From Glaciecola nitratireducens FR1064 (lineage in GTDB: Bacteria > Pseudomonadota > Gammaproteobacteria > Enterobacterales > Alteromonadaceae): a stretch of 64,000 nucleotides of DNA. The notes beneath the pieces were generated by a model, which saw nothing but the letters and a program-made list of their open reading frames with translations, was not told the DNA's origin and did not search any database. The translations under genes were made by a program, and so were the position numbers. This document shows positions 52,245-60,441 of the stretch, one piece after another (within the stretch, counting starts at the first letter, position 1; the number at the start of each line of letters is the position of its first letter). The stretch is from the NCBI RefSeq assembly GCF_000226565.1, contig NC_016041.1, positions 1,984,001-2,048,000 of the forward strand, in the 5' to 3' direction.

Positions 52245-52517
52245 TTATTGTCCGCTAAATTCTGGGACAGCTCTTTTAGAGGCTTCATTGGCTGATGTGG
52301 CGATGCCATTTTTCTCTATGTCTTCAAGCAGCCATTTCATTTCCTTAATTTCACGTTCTTGCGCACTGATGATCTCGTTTGCCAACTTCTTAACGCGAGG
52401 GTCTTCGATGTTTGCTCTGCCGCTGGTTAATATGGCGATAGAGTGGTGCGGTATCATGGCCTTCATCCACGAGCAATCATCAACTGACAGTCGGCTCCTT
52501 GTTGTTGCGTATTTTTT
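52245..52517 (-). pseudogene. 5'-truncated DUF305 protein gene
   Basis: The translated stretch D-D-C-S-W-M-K-A-M-I-P-H-H-S-I-A-I-L through L-A-N-E-I-I-S-A-Q-E-R-E-I-K-E-M-K-W-L is the C-terminal DUF305 domain, a four-helix ferritin-like module with metal-binding M-x2-H-H. Full-length relatives carry an N-terminal group of membrane helices. Here the matching frame is open only back to a TGA at 52518-52520, and no hydrophobic segments follow in any frame. A shortened product from the internal ATG at 52466 (73 aa) is possible but lacks a good ribosome-binding site. Confidence 0.7.
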
Positions 52518-52902
52518 TCACTCAGTTTGTAAAAATTGCACATTAAACAAAGCTTCGTGCTTCCAATAGAAAGTAACTTTGTTAACTTTTTCAGTTAGTT
52601 AACGGAGGTCGAAAAATTATTAAGTTCAAACGACTCTTTCCTAACTCGTTTGTTGCAAAATTCTTTCCAAGTTAATTTTCTTGTAACTTTGGGCAAATAT
52701 TTCCTGTCTTAAATTGAGCTAAGGTGAGGTGCGGGCGAGTGGCTTTATTGATTAACCCTAGAAAAACGGGTAGAAATTATCATCAAATTGTTGGTAAGAT
52801 GTTGAAAAAATTGAAGTATGGGGCGTTTAATAAATGACAAAGTCCCGTCGTTACTATTAAGTCTTCAGAATGAGATATCAGGCATTTATAAGGAAATAAA
52901 AA
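52518..52902. other. Gene-free stretch upstream of the OB-type lipoprotein
   Basis: No gene is supported. The missing N-terminal half of the DUF305 gene should have lain here on the minus strand but is not recognisable. The plus-strand promoter of the lipoprotein gene is expected in the AT-rich part before 52880. Confidence 0.4.
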
Positions 52903-53364
52903 ATGAAATTAGTGTTACTTGGTCTCGTTCTTGTTTTAGCTGGATGCGCCACAACTCAGCCGGAGCCCTATCAGGAGTCAAAAGGGGCTTATTCCAACAC
53001 TATGGAGATCATCAGAAGCGCGGCAGGATCTGCGCCTGATGGCGTTGAAGGCGAATACGTATTAAAAATCAAAGCGGCTGGAAATCAAGGGCCGTTCGTA
53101 TACCTCAATACAGAATTTGACTACCGTGACCAACGCTCTGTCACAGTGGCTATCCATCCTCGTCTTGTTCCTTTGTTTGTCAAAAAGTATGGAGTAACAC
53201 CACAAGAGTACTTCATTAATAAATCCGTCGTAGTTTATGGGCAGGCAAAAAGGGTGAGAATTAATTTTGTTTCGCAAAATAAACCATCTAATAAATATTA
53301 TTATCAAACGCACATTATGATAATGGACATGGCGCAAATCAAGGTTTTAGACGAACGTGCCTAA
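52903..53364 (+). CDS. Lipoprotein of unknown function ending in an attC-like site
   Basis: A 153-aa lipoprotein with signal peptide and lipobox (L-V-L-A-G-C near residue 15). The mature part contains V-T-V-A-I-H-P-R-L-V and S-V-V-V-Y-G-Q-A-K-R-V-R-I-N, a beta-strand pattern compatible with an OB-like fold. AAGGAA stands before the ATG. Its stop codon lies inside the first element of an attC-like sequence, the usual layout of an integron cassette, so it may be a captured gene. The function is unknown. Confidence 0.75.
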   Translation: MKLVLLGLVLVLAGCATTQPEPYQESKGAYSNTMEIIRSAAGSAPDGVEGEYVLKIKAAGNQGPFVYLNTEFDYRDQRSVTVAIHPRLVPLFVKKYGVTPQEYFINKSVVVYGQAKRVRINFVSQNKPSNKYYYQTHIMIMDMAQIKVLDERA

Positions 53365-53411
53365 CAAAGCGCTAAAATCGCTATTATCTGCCTAATTATT
53401 GGGCGTTAGCT
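53359..53411. repeat. attC-like (integron recombination) site
   Basis: It opens with GCCTAAC (fits RYYYAAC) overlapping the stop of the preceding gene and closes with GGGCGTTAGCT (close to GTTRRRY, one mismatch), 53 bp in total. CTAAC and GTTAG pair as outer arms; inner pairing is only partial. A second inverted repeat, GCCTAA/TTGGGC, lies within. The single copy and absence of an integron integrase make this a candidate only. Confidence 0.4.
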
Positions 53412-53444
53412 TTCTCATAATTCAATCAATATGGAGTTGATATC

Positions 53445-54089
53445 GTGAATAATTTACAAAAAATTGGGGGAGCTTCAGCTCTTTTTGAATCCATTATTTA
53501 CGTGTCAGCTTTCGTGTTTTTTGGTGCGTTCTGGAATTTTCCTGCGGATACTGATTCGGCTAAACAATTTGCTTTTCTAGCAGAAAATCAGGTTATCTTG
53601 TCAATCGTAAATCTAATTATGTATGTACTATTTGGAATTCTTTTGGCTGTATTAGTACTAGCGCTTCATGAACGCGTGAAGGCCAATAACCCAATCCTGT
53701 CACAAATCGCTTCTATTTTTGGGCTTGTTTGGGTGGGTTTAGTCATTGCTAGTGGAATGATTGCAAACATAGGTTTAGCTGCAGTCTTGGAACTATCAGC
53801 TAAGGATCCGGAACAAGCAATGACAGTCTGGCTGGCTATTTACTCTGTAGTTGAAGGGCTAGGTGGTGGGAACGAAGTTGTTGGAGGTCTATGGGTTGTA
53901 TTGTTAAGTTTTGCTGCTTTAAAGGGTCATGAGCTTCCTAAAATACTTAACTACTTTGGGCTTTTCGTTGGCATTGTTGGTGTTCTCACTATTTATCCAG
54001 CTGAAGTGCTCACCGAAATTTTTGGTATAAGCCAAATTGTATGGTTTTTTTGGTTGGGATTGGCCATGCTCACGAGTAGTAAAAGATAA
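53445..54089 (+). CDS. DUF4386-like membrane protein
   Basis: A 214-aa protein with about six hydrophobic helices. It starts M-N-N-L-Q-K-I-G-G-A-S-A-L-F-E, like DUF4386 members, and has the loop H-E-R-V-K-A-N-N-P. GGAG precedes the ATG. The family has no known function. It stands right after the attC-like site; no matching site was found after its own stop, so it need not be a cassette gene. Confidence 0.78.
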   Translation: MNNLQKIGGASALFESIIYVSAFVFFGAFWNFPADTDSAKQFAFLAENQVILSIVNLIMYVLFGILLAVLVLALHERVKANNPILSQIASIFGLVWVGLVIASGMIANIGLAAVLELSAKDPEQAMTVWLAIYSVVEGLGGGNEVVGGLWVVLLSFAALKGHELPKILNYFGLFVGIVGVLTIYPAEVLTEIFGISQIVWFFWLGLAMLTSSKR

Positions 54090-54380
54090 TAAGGCTTTTT
54101 AATTTCAAGAATCATCTCTTCATTCGCTGGACAACTCTACGTTAGCATTTCGCTCCGCTCAAGAGCCGAAGCCATAAAACTTGCCGTTTTGTGAGGGGTT
54201 ACAGAGCAGGGTGAGGGGCAGATACTGATATTGCAATGACACTACTAACTAATCAACTGCCAAACCTTGGATTAAGAATGGGTATTTTTAAATGTACCTT
54301 TATATCAGTGAACGTTACTATCCTAAGTGCAAGAAACGCTATAGTCCGTTCATAACATTAGCATTTTTGGAAATAACGTA

Positions 54381-54908
54381 ATGCAATTAAGAGTAAATAA
54401 AAAGATTACTGGCTTTACCCTCGTTGAACTCATTATTGTCATTGTCATATTGGGAATAATAGCGGTAACTGCTGCACCCCGTTTTTTAGATATTAGCACT
54501 GACGCCAAAGTTGCCACGCTAGAAGCGGGCGCTGGTGCGATTGAAGCAGCCGCTGACTTAATATTTGCTAAAGCTGTCGTCCAAGGTTTAGATACACAAG
54601 CAACTGCAAATCTTGATATCGACGGCGACGGCACCGGTGACATTAATATTGTTTACGGTTACCCATCAGTAAGCTCCTCAGCTGGCATTCCATTAGCTAT
54701 GGACGACTCCTTCCAAACTCAGTGGGGATACGCGACTTTTAACCCTGGAGGCAGAAGATGGCAAGCTGCACCGGAAGATATTGCTGGGCATAGTGGCACT
54801 ACCAACAACAATATTCCACTTGGGCAAACAAATTGCTTTGTGGTATACCGAGAACCCACAGGTGTAAATGTTAAACCGTCTATCACCATTACTGACTCTG
54901 GCTGCTAA
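54381..54908 (+). CDS. MSHA-type type IV pilin-like protein
   Basis: A 175-aa prepilin. A short leader with K-K-I-T-G is cut before F-T-L-V-E-L-I-I-V-I-V-I-L-G-I-I, the class III N-terminal helix with the needed Glu5. P-R-F-L-D-I-S follows, as in MshA-like pilins. The C-terminal domain has a Cys pair (T-N-C-F-V and D-S-G-C). No assembly genes are nearby, so it must use a type IV pilus or MSHA system encoded elsewhere, or be a minor pilin. D-I-D-G-D-G-T-G-D could bind calcium. Confidence 0.9.
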   Translation: MQLRVNKKITGFTLVELIIVIVILGIIAVTAAPRFLDISTDAKVATLEAGAGAIEAAADLIFAKAVVQGLDTQATANLDIDGDGTGDINIVYGYPSVSSSAGIPLAMDDSFQTQWGYATFNPGGRRWQAAPEDIAGHSGTTNNNIPLGQTNCFVVYREPTGVNVKPSITITDSGC

Positions 54909-55291
54909 TTGCAGCCGCAAAAATTTAACACTTCATTTTTAAATGAAAGTAACGAAGATTTAGAAAATAGGTCAAAGCCACCAAATATGAAAAGCTTTCT
55001 TCTTCTGCTTTGTCAGTGTGCACCACAATAATGATGCAATATTTACTTACACCTGAGAGGGGCCTTGCGACTTTAGTCAACTCAATTTCAGATTAGGCAC
55101 CATTTGGTGTATCAGAAACTCCATTGATTGAGTATTAGTACAATAGTCCTATGGTACTGCATTAGCTTTTTGATGGAGATTTCAAGAATATGAGAACCCG
55201 AATAACTATCTAGGATATCTTTTATCTGCCTGTTGCATAGGATAGGCTTATCATTTACGTTATCTACTTTTAATCCTTCCTATAGCTCCCC
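54909..55291. other. Gene-free stretch between pilin and porin genes
   Basis: About 380 bp without a supported gene. No intrinsic terminator with a clear T-run was found after the pilin. The region must hold the porin promoter and its translation start signals, but no Shine-Dalgarno-ATG pair in the porin frame is present. Confidence 0.4.
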
Positions 55292-56395
55292 ATTGATAAA
55301 CACAGTCTTTTTAATATTAGCGTTTTAGCGATAGCGACCTTGGCTTGCTCTGCACCCTCACAAGCTCAAAATTGGGAGGCAACTGGTGCCGGCGTAATTA
55401 CCTATCAGCGAACCAATCGTCCGGCAATAGCAAGCGAAATAGCTGGTTCGGCCGATTTAATTTTAACAAAAATTCAGTTATCGAGCAGTTGGGTGTTGCA
55501 CCTCGAAGCAGCAAGCTCATTGGACGCGCAGAGAATAGCGAGCAACTTACCGGAAGCCAACACGGACGCAGGCTCGGCGTTGAACAAAGACGGTAAAGGT
55601 CGTCTGCAATTGTCCGAACTATATTATCAGCACCGTTTGAATAGCACACAACAGATTAGTGCAGGTCTGGTTGATATATCTGGCTTTTTTGAACAAAGTC
55701 GTATTGCAAGTGATGAAGCTACTCAGTTTTTAGGGACATATTTTACTGGAAATCCACTGATCGAATTTCCAGATTATACCTTGGGAGTAGTGTACGAACA
55801 TGAATTGGCGCCAGGTACGGTATTACGAGCCGGCGTTAGCAGTTCTAATGGTCTGGCGGATAATAGTGCTCGCTCTTATAATCAGGTCTTATCATTAACT
55901 GAGAAAGAAAAAGGGGTGTTTGCAATTACATCTCTGTCATGGCGTAACCAGGCGTATCTAATTCGACTGGGAGCATGGACAAACACAGCTGACCACAAGA
56001 GCTTAGATCTTAACCGCAGCACAGCAAATAATTACGGTTTGTATCTGTTAACCGGCTATCAAACAGGAAATCATGCTTGGAATATGCGATTAGGACTTGC
56101 AAACGAACAAGTCAGTAAAGCGATGGCGTTTAGCAGCCTAGGCTATCAGTATCGTTTTGCCGAGTACGTTTTCGGCATTGGCTTAGCTCGCGCTTTTTTA
56201 TCGACTAATTTGCAGGATAACAGTGTCAAAGATACTGAACAATATGAGTTGTACGTTCGTTATGCGTTAACGCCGAAGATTTATCTCACTGCCGATTTAC
56301 AAAACATCGTCAACAGTGATTTTATTGCAAGTGAAACAAATAAGAATCGCAGCACTATCGTTATTGGCCTACGTCTAAGTTGGTTATTTGGTTAG
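55292..56395 (+). CDS. Outer-membrane porin-like protein with no ordinary start codon
   Basis: The mature part (from Q-N-W-E-A-T-G) is a beta-barrel-like protein of about 345 aa ending in L-R-L-S-W-L-F-G, resembling carbohydrate-selective OprB-type porins. In frame upstream of the first TTG (55340) the sequence still codes for a good signal peptide (S-V-L-A-I-A-T-L-A-C-S-A-P-S-Q-A). That requires a start at ATT (55292) or another rare codon; a TAG closes the frame 9 nt earlier. So either translation starts at ATT, or the ATG was lost by mutation and the gene is silent or poorly expressed. Confidence 0.75.
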   Translation: MDKHSLFNISVLAIATLACSAPSQAQNWEATGAGVITYQRTNRPAIASEIAGSADLILTKIQLSSSWVLHLEAASSLDAQRIASNLPEANTDAGSALNKDGKGRLQLSELYYQHRLNSTQQISAGLVDISGFFEQSRIASDEATQFLGTYFTGNPLIEFPDYTLGVVYEHELAPGTVLRAGVSSSNGLADNSARSYNQVLSLTEKEKGVFAITSLSWRNQAYLIRLGAWTNTADHKSLDLNRSTANNYGLYLLTGYQTGNHAWNMRLGLANEQVSKAMAFSSLGYQYRFAEYVFGIGLARAFLSTNLQDNSVKDTEQYELYVRYALTPKIYLTADLQNIVNSDFIASETNKNRSTIVIGLRLSWLFG

Positions 56396-57849
56396 ATTTC
56401 TTTTCATAATGCAACGCTCAGATATGCTTTTTGTGGCGTTAGCGAGCTTCTTCTTTTTATAAAAATTGATAGTTGGACAGGCCACATAATTTAAAAACCA
56501 GCTTTAAAACCGAAAGGCAAGTTAGTGAAAACGTATATCGCAAAGGAGTTCTGCATTCATCGGGTCGTTTTCAACAAAGCTGAGACACAATAATTTCGTT
56601 ATTGGGCAAGCGCGATTCTACGAATCAGAACTACAATTAACTCGCTTAAGCTAACTCGATAAACCATTCCAACCGCCAAACCAAAATGTCTTAGTCATTT
56701 TCCTTTTTTATAATTCTCACTTATCAACCTACTTAACTAACGAACATCAATTGCAGGGGAGTTGGTTAAATTCTCATTGCGCCGTGAAATCTCAACTTAT
56801 CTGACCATACACAAAGGGTGTGAATAACTATGTGTGCATATATGCAATTTAACATAATATACATTATGCGTAATTGTGAATAGTTATCAAGATAGGTGGA
56901 TAAGTTTGTTAAATAGCATCATAAACCTCTTAAACTTAGTTAATTCAGATGCTTAAGGAAAGTTTTATGTCCTTATTCCTTCATTAGCGTTTACATATTA
57001 GCTATCGTAACGCTGTGTTGATGAAATTATTTTTTACGCATGTTGAGCTTGTTTATTTGCTCTCGTTTACGTTTCAACAATTTATTGGGTTAGATTGTTT
57101 GTGTGAGGATTTATTTTTTGTGTAGTAATTAAATAATTCAGTGTTCTAGTGTTTTAGTGTTTTAGTGTTTTAGTGTTTAGAACAACTATTTCCGATTCAG
57201 ATTAACTATTAAAACTATTTAGCTCATTTTCTTGTCTGGCAAGTTAATCCTTCTTTTGATGATTACCATCGTCGTAGCATCATTAATCTCTTTTTTCTAT
57301 TTGCTCCAACATATCCGTTCACGTGCTTGTAACCGGCAGTAGAAATATTGATAACACAGAATAAAGCATTTGTAGGATGGACAACCTTTTATTAGTTTGC
57401 TTTTAAAGGACAACAATCTAATGAATTTACTTAATAAACTACGCGATATAAATAATCGATTTCTATCGTTGTTTGAAAAAAACTGTTGACCAGACGCTAC
57501 TAAGCAAGCCTCCCGAATTGGCTCTTTTAATCTTGTTAAACAGTAGTAATAGTCAGAATTAATACACTTTCAAATATTGTTTTTATATCTAACAAAAGTT
57601 TGTTTCTCAAGACTCTTGATCTCCCTGAGAATGCACAGAAATAACGCAATAAATAATGCTTACAAGTACCCTATTCAATTCAATTTTAGTAACGCATAAC
57701 TCTTGCACCATAGGTTATTAGGAATGTCGCCTCGTTTTGCACCCCAGGTGTCTTTTTTTAATTGAATGACAAATATCAATGTGTTTGAAACTAAAACGCC
57801 CTAGCAAGGTCAGACTGAGAACAACGGAATGGATATCTGAAAACACATT
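56396..57849. other. 1.45-kb stretch without a recognisable gene
   Basis: The longest gene-free part of the window. It is AT-rich and contains an octamer tandem repeat (57140-57180). A 22-codon frame at 57421-57489 (M-N-L-L-N-K-L-R-D-I-N) has AAAGGAC upstream but is too short to support. No tRNA, terminator with strong stem or known RNA family was seen. It may contain decayed genes or an unrecognised RNA. Confidence 0.45.
57140..57180. repeat. Octamer tandem repeat (AGTGTTTT)
   Basis: Five head-to-tail copies of an 8-bp unit: the first AGTGTTCT, three AGTGTTTT, and a last AGTGTTTA. Such short repeats can slip during replication. No gene surrounds it, so any phase-variation role would have to act through the promoter of the gene at 57850, 670 bp away. 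Confidence 0.8.
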
Positions 57850-58578
57850 TTGAATGTTATTGGACTTGAACCAGTTGCCAACAAAAAAACAATCAAGCGC
57901 AAGTATGCAAACACTGCGCTTCTTTTGCTTTCACTGCTATTGCACGTTGCCATCGTTTATTTACTCGTGTTTAATTCTGCGATACCGCAAAGAATAAAGA
58001 CAGTCGATGACGTAATCATAAATAGCTATTTACTCGAAAAGAAGACCCCAGAAAAAAGTGTCAGCGTTGACGAAAGTAGCCTTACATCGCTGCCAGAAAA
58101 TCAACGAGAAACATCCCCAAAACCTATAGATGTATCTACAGGCGAAGAAAAAGCCCCTATTAAAGTCACCAAAAATTCGACGAGTAGAAAGGTACAAACG
58201 CCAACAGTAGTAAAAAAACAGCAAGAATCGGGTGTTCAAAAAAGCATCAACGCACTCTCCCAACAACCTCTTGGTACAATGAGTGTGCCTACCGGTACTA
58301 TCGATTTACTCCAAGAAGACGCCTATAAAGCGATGTTAAAACAAGAAACTGAGTCGTTTAATAAGCTGAAAAACTCACCAATTATAGATACTATAGGCAC
58401 ACGAGATACAACGAAACGTCTCAACGCCAATCAACCTAGCATAGTTTACTGCGATGGTGCAGGATCTAAGGCTATTGTGGCGTTGAGCATGGTTACGGGT
58501 GGAAATGTACAGTGCAAAGCATTGGAAATTCAATCTTTTATAGATAAGAGATTTACTAAAAACGCTGAGCAACCTTAA
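57850..58578 (+). CDS. TonB-like single-span membrane protein, unknown function
   Basis: A 242-aa protein: short cytoplasmic N-terminus, one membrane helix (about 22-42), a long Pro/Lys/Thr/Ser-rich periplasmic linker (about 60-140), and a C-terminal domain with two cysteines (V-Y-C-D-G and V-Q-C-K-A). The topology is like TonB/TolA, but the C-terminal domain lacks the TonB signature I have in mind and no ExbB/ExbD genes are present. Start is a TTG with no strong ribosome-binding site, so the 5' end is unsure. Confidence 0.65.
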   Translation: MNVIGLEPVANKKTIKRKYANTALLLLSLLLHVAIVYLLVFNSAIPQRIKTVDDVIINSYLLEKKTPEKSVSVDESSLTSLPENQRETSPKPIDVSTGEEKAPIKVTKNSTSRKVQTPTVVKKQQESGVQKSINALSQQPLGTMSVPTGTIDLLQEDAYKAMLKQETESFNKLKNSPIIDTIGTRDTTKRLNANQPSIVYCDGAGSKAIVALSMVTGGNVQCKALEIQSFIDKRFTKNAEQP

Positions 58579-58616
58579 GTCCGTAGCTTGGTGAAGCAAA
58601 CTAACAAGGAATTAAA

Positions 58617-59489
58617 ATGAGTATGAATATCGCGTTTATCGGTTTAGGTGCAATGGGCTATCCAATGGCTGGACATTTATCAAATGCTGGACACAACACA
58701 ACCGTATACAACCGCACATCTGCGAAAGCTGTTAGTTGGGTGGAAGAATATGCCAATGGTACTTATAAAGAAACACCCCGCTTAGCCGCTATGGACGCGA
58801 AAGTTGTCTTACTTTGTGTTGGCAACGATGATGATGTTCGTTCGGTTGTATATGGAAACAATGGTGTTTTTGCGGGAATGTCACCAGGCGATATACTCAT
58901 CGATCATACAACCACCTCTGCTGAACTTGCTCGCGAACTTTTTAAAGCAGCGGACGATTTAGGTATACAGTTCTTAGATGCACCAGTTTCTGGAGGTCAG
59001 GCGGGCGCACAAAACGGCAAATTAACGGTCATGCTAGGAGGTGAACAAGGAGCATACGATTCAATTGTCAATCTGCTTAATTGTTATTCACAAAAGCATC
59101 AGCTTATGGGTGCAAGCGGCAGCGGTCAATTAACCAAAATGGTAAACCAAATTTGTATTGCTGGCGTTGTTCAGGGGCTATCAGAAGCTCTCCATTTTGC
59201 TGGCAAGGCAGGATTGAATACAACGCAGGTTGTGGATGTTATTTCGAAAGGTGCGGCACAATCTTGGCAGATGGAGAACCGTTCAAACACGATGATCAAA
59301 GGTGAATTCGACTTTGGTTTTGCAGTTGATTGGATGAGAAAAGACCTCGGTATTGTGTTGGATGAAGCTAAAGTTAACGGCGCAAACTTACCTATTACAG
59401 CCTTGGTTGATCAATTCTACGGGCAAGTGCAGGCTAATGGTGGCGGCCGCTTCGATACATCAAGTCTAATTACTTTGCTGAACAAATAG
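58617..59489 (+). CDS. Beta-hydroxyacid dehydrogenase family NAD(P) oxidoreductase
   Basis: A 290-aa enzyme of the 3-hydroxyisobutyrate/tartronate semialdehyde reductase family. The Rossmann motif is G-L-G-A-M-G near residue 9-14, the substrate-binding D-A-P-V-S-G-G near 121-127, the catalytic Lys is in T-K-M-V-N-Q-I near 173, and a K-D-L-G motif near 241 completes the set. Length fits. AAGGAATTAAA precedes the ATG. The substrate is not fixed by sequence; 3-hydroxyisobutyrate or a short hydroxyacid is likely. Confidence 0.92.
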   Translation: MSMNIAFIGLGAMGYPMAGHLSNAGHNTTVYNRTSAKAVSWVEEYANGTYKETPRLAAMDAKVVLLCVGNDDDVRSVVYGNNGVFAGMSPGDILIDHTTTSAELARELFKAADDLGIQFLDAPVSGGQAGAQNGKLTVMLGGEQGAYDSIVNLLNCYSQKHQLMGASGSGQLTKMVNQICIAGVVQGLSEALHFAGKAGLNTTQVVDVISKGAAQSWQMENRSNTMIKGEFDFGFAVDWMRKDLGIVLDEAKVNGANLPITALVDQFYGQVQANGGGRFDTSSLITLLNK

Positions 59490-59546
59490 TCATTTTACAA
59501 TCGATATAAAAATAAAAACTTAAGCATTGGATGAAGTAAAGCACAC

Positions 59547-59566
59547 CCCGCTCAGCACTGGGCGGG
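59547..59566. other. GC-rich hairpin downstream of the dehydrogenase gene
   Basis: CCCGCTCAG and CTGGGCGGG form a tight nine-pair stem with one G-T wobble, in AT-rich surroundings 57 nt after the stop. It lacks a T-run. It may be a weak terminator or a mRNA 3' end. Confidence 0.4.
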
Positions 59567-59790
59567 TCAAAATCAATTGAAGTTAGGAACGTATCTCCAG
59601 CACTCTTTGTTTAGCTGATCCTATCAAATATGCAGACCCGCAATACACGCCCGTGTAAACAAAAAAGATTGCTCAAGCATAAAGCAAACATATTTGATTG
59701 CTATTTATTGTTGCAAACATATTTATTTGCATGTATTTTAATATTAAGAATCATATTAAGCGTCAACTGAGTTTAACAGGAGCTTTTATT

Positions 59791-60441
59791 TTGACCACTG
59801 CAGAATCAAAGCAATATGCTGTATTAACAACTGATATCGTTCATTCGACTAAGCTGAGTGCAGCCGACTACTCAGCAGTGATGACCACGCTTGAAAAAAT
59901 ACTTCAGTCTCATCAATCGAAGTATCAATGTAAATTCGAGATATTTAGAGGTGATAGTTTTCAAGTCCTTTATCCCGATATCAATGATGCAATGAAATCC
60001 GTTTTATCAATTAGACTTTTTTTGCAATCCTCGATTAGCTGCCCTGCCGTAAAGTTGACTCAATCACTTGCAACAGGGACCTTTGATAAGGCTTCACACA
60101 AGCTCAGTAGCTCTCTTGGCGAAGCTTTTATTTTGTCTGGCAGAGCATTAGATAAGGCGTCAAGGGGTGACTTAGTCGTCAATTTAGCGAGTACGACTAA
60201 CTCAAACGATTTGAAAATATCAACTTTGTTCTTGCATCACTTACTCGATGGTTTAACAGAGAAACAAGCTGAAGTACTGTATTATTACATCGACTTTGAT
60301 TTTCCAGAGCACCAGAGTATTGCTGACCACATGAGTATGACTAGACAGAATGTCACCGCACATTTAAAACGCAGTGGCGCAGACTTGGTTAAAGCATACC
60401 TATTAGGCTATCGAGAAATTTGCATAGGAAGCCAAAAATGA
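59791..60441 (+). CDS. SatD-like protein with C-terminal helix-turn-helix
   Basis: A 216-aa protein from a TTG start preceded by CAGGAG. The N-terminal domain (about 5-130) has V-L-T-T-D-I-V-H-S-T-K-L and, 55 residues on, F-R-G-D-S-F-Q, then S-G-R-A-L-D-K-A. These are the SatD-family blocks, and the spaced D-I and G-D motifs recall the metal sites of class III nucleotidyl cyclases. The C-terminus (about 175-215) is a helix-turn-helix with S-I-A-D-H-M-S-M-T-R-Q-N-V. It overlaps the DUF3307 gene by ATGA. A regulator with possible nucleotide-linked sensing; the activity is unproven. Confidence 0.78.
   Translation: MTTAESKQYAVLTTDIVHSTKLSAADYSAVMTTLEKILQSHQSKYQCKFEIFRGDSFQVLYPDINDAMKSVLSIRLFLQSSISCPAVKLTQSLATGTFDKASHKLSSSLGEAFILSGRALDKASRGDLVVNLASTTNSNDLKISTLFLHHLLDGLTEKQAEVLYYYIDFDFPEHQSIADHMSMTRQNVTAHLKRSGADLVKAYLLGYREICIGSQK

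Noticed and set aside
54090-54380. Second attC-like site after the DUF4386 gene (GTTAGC near 54141)
   Set aside because: No RYYYAAC partner at the end of the gene and no extended inverted pairing, so an integron array is not supported.
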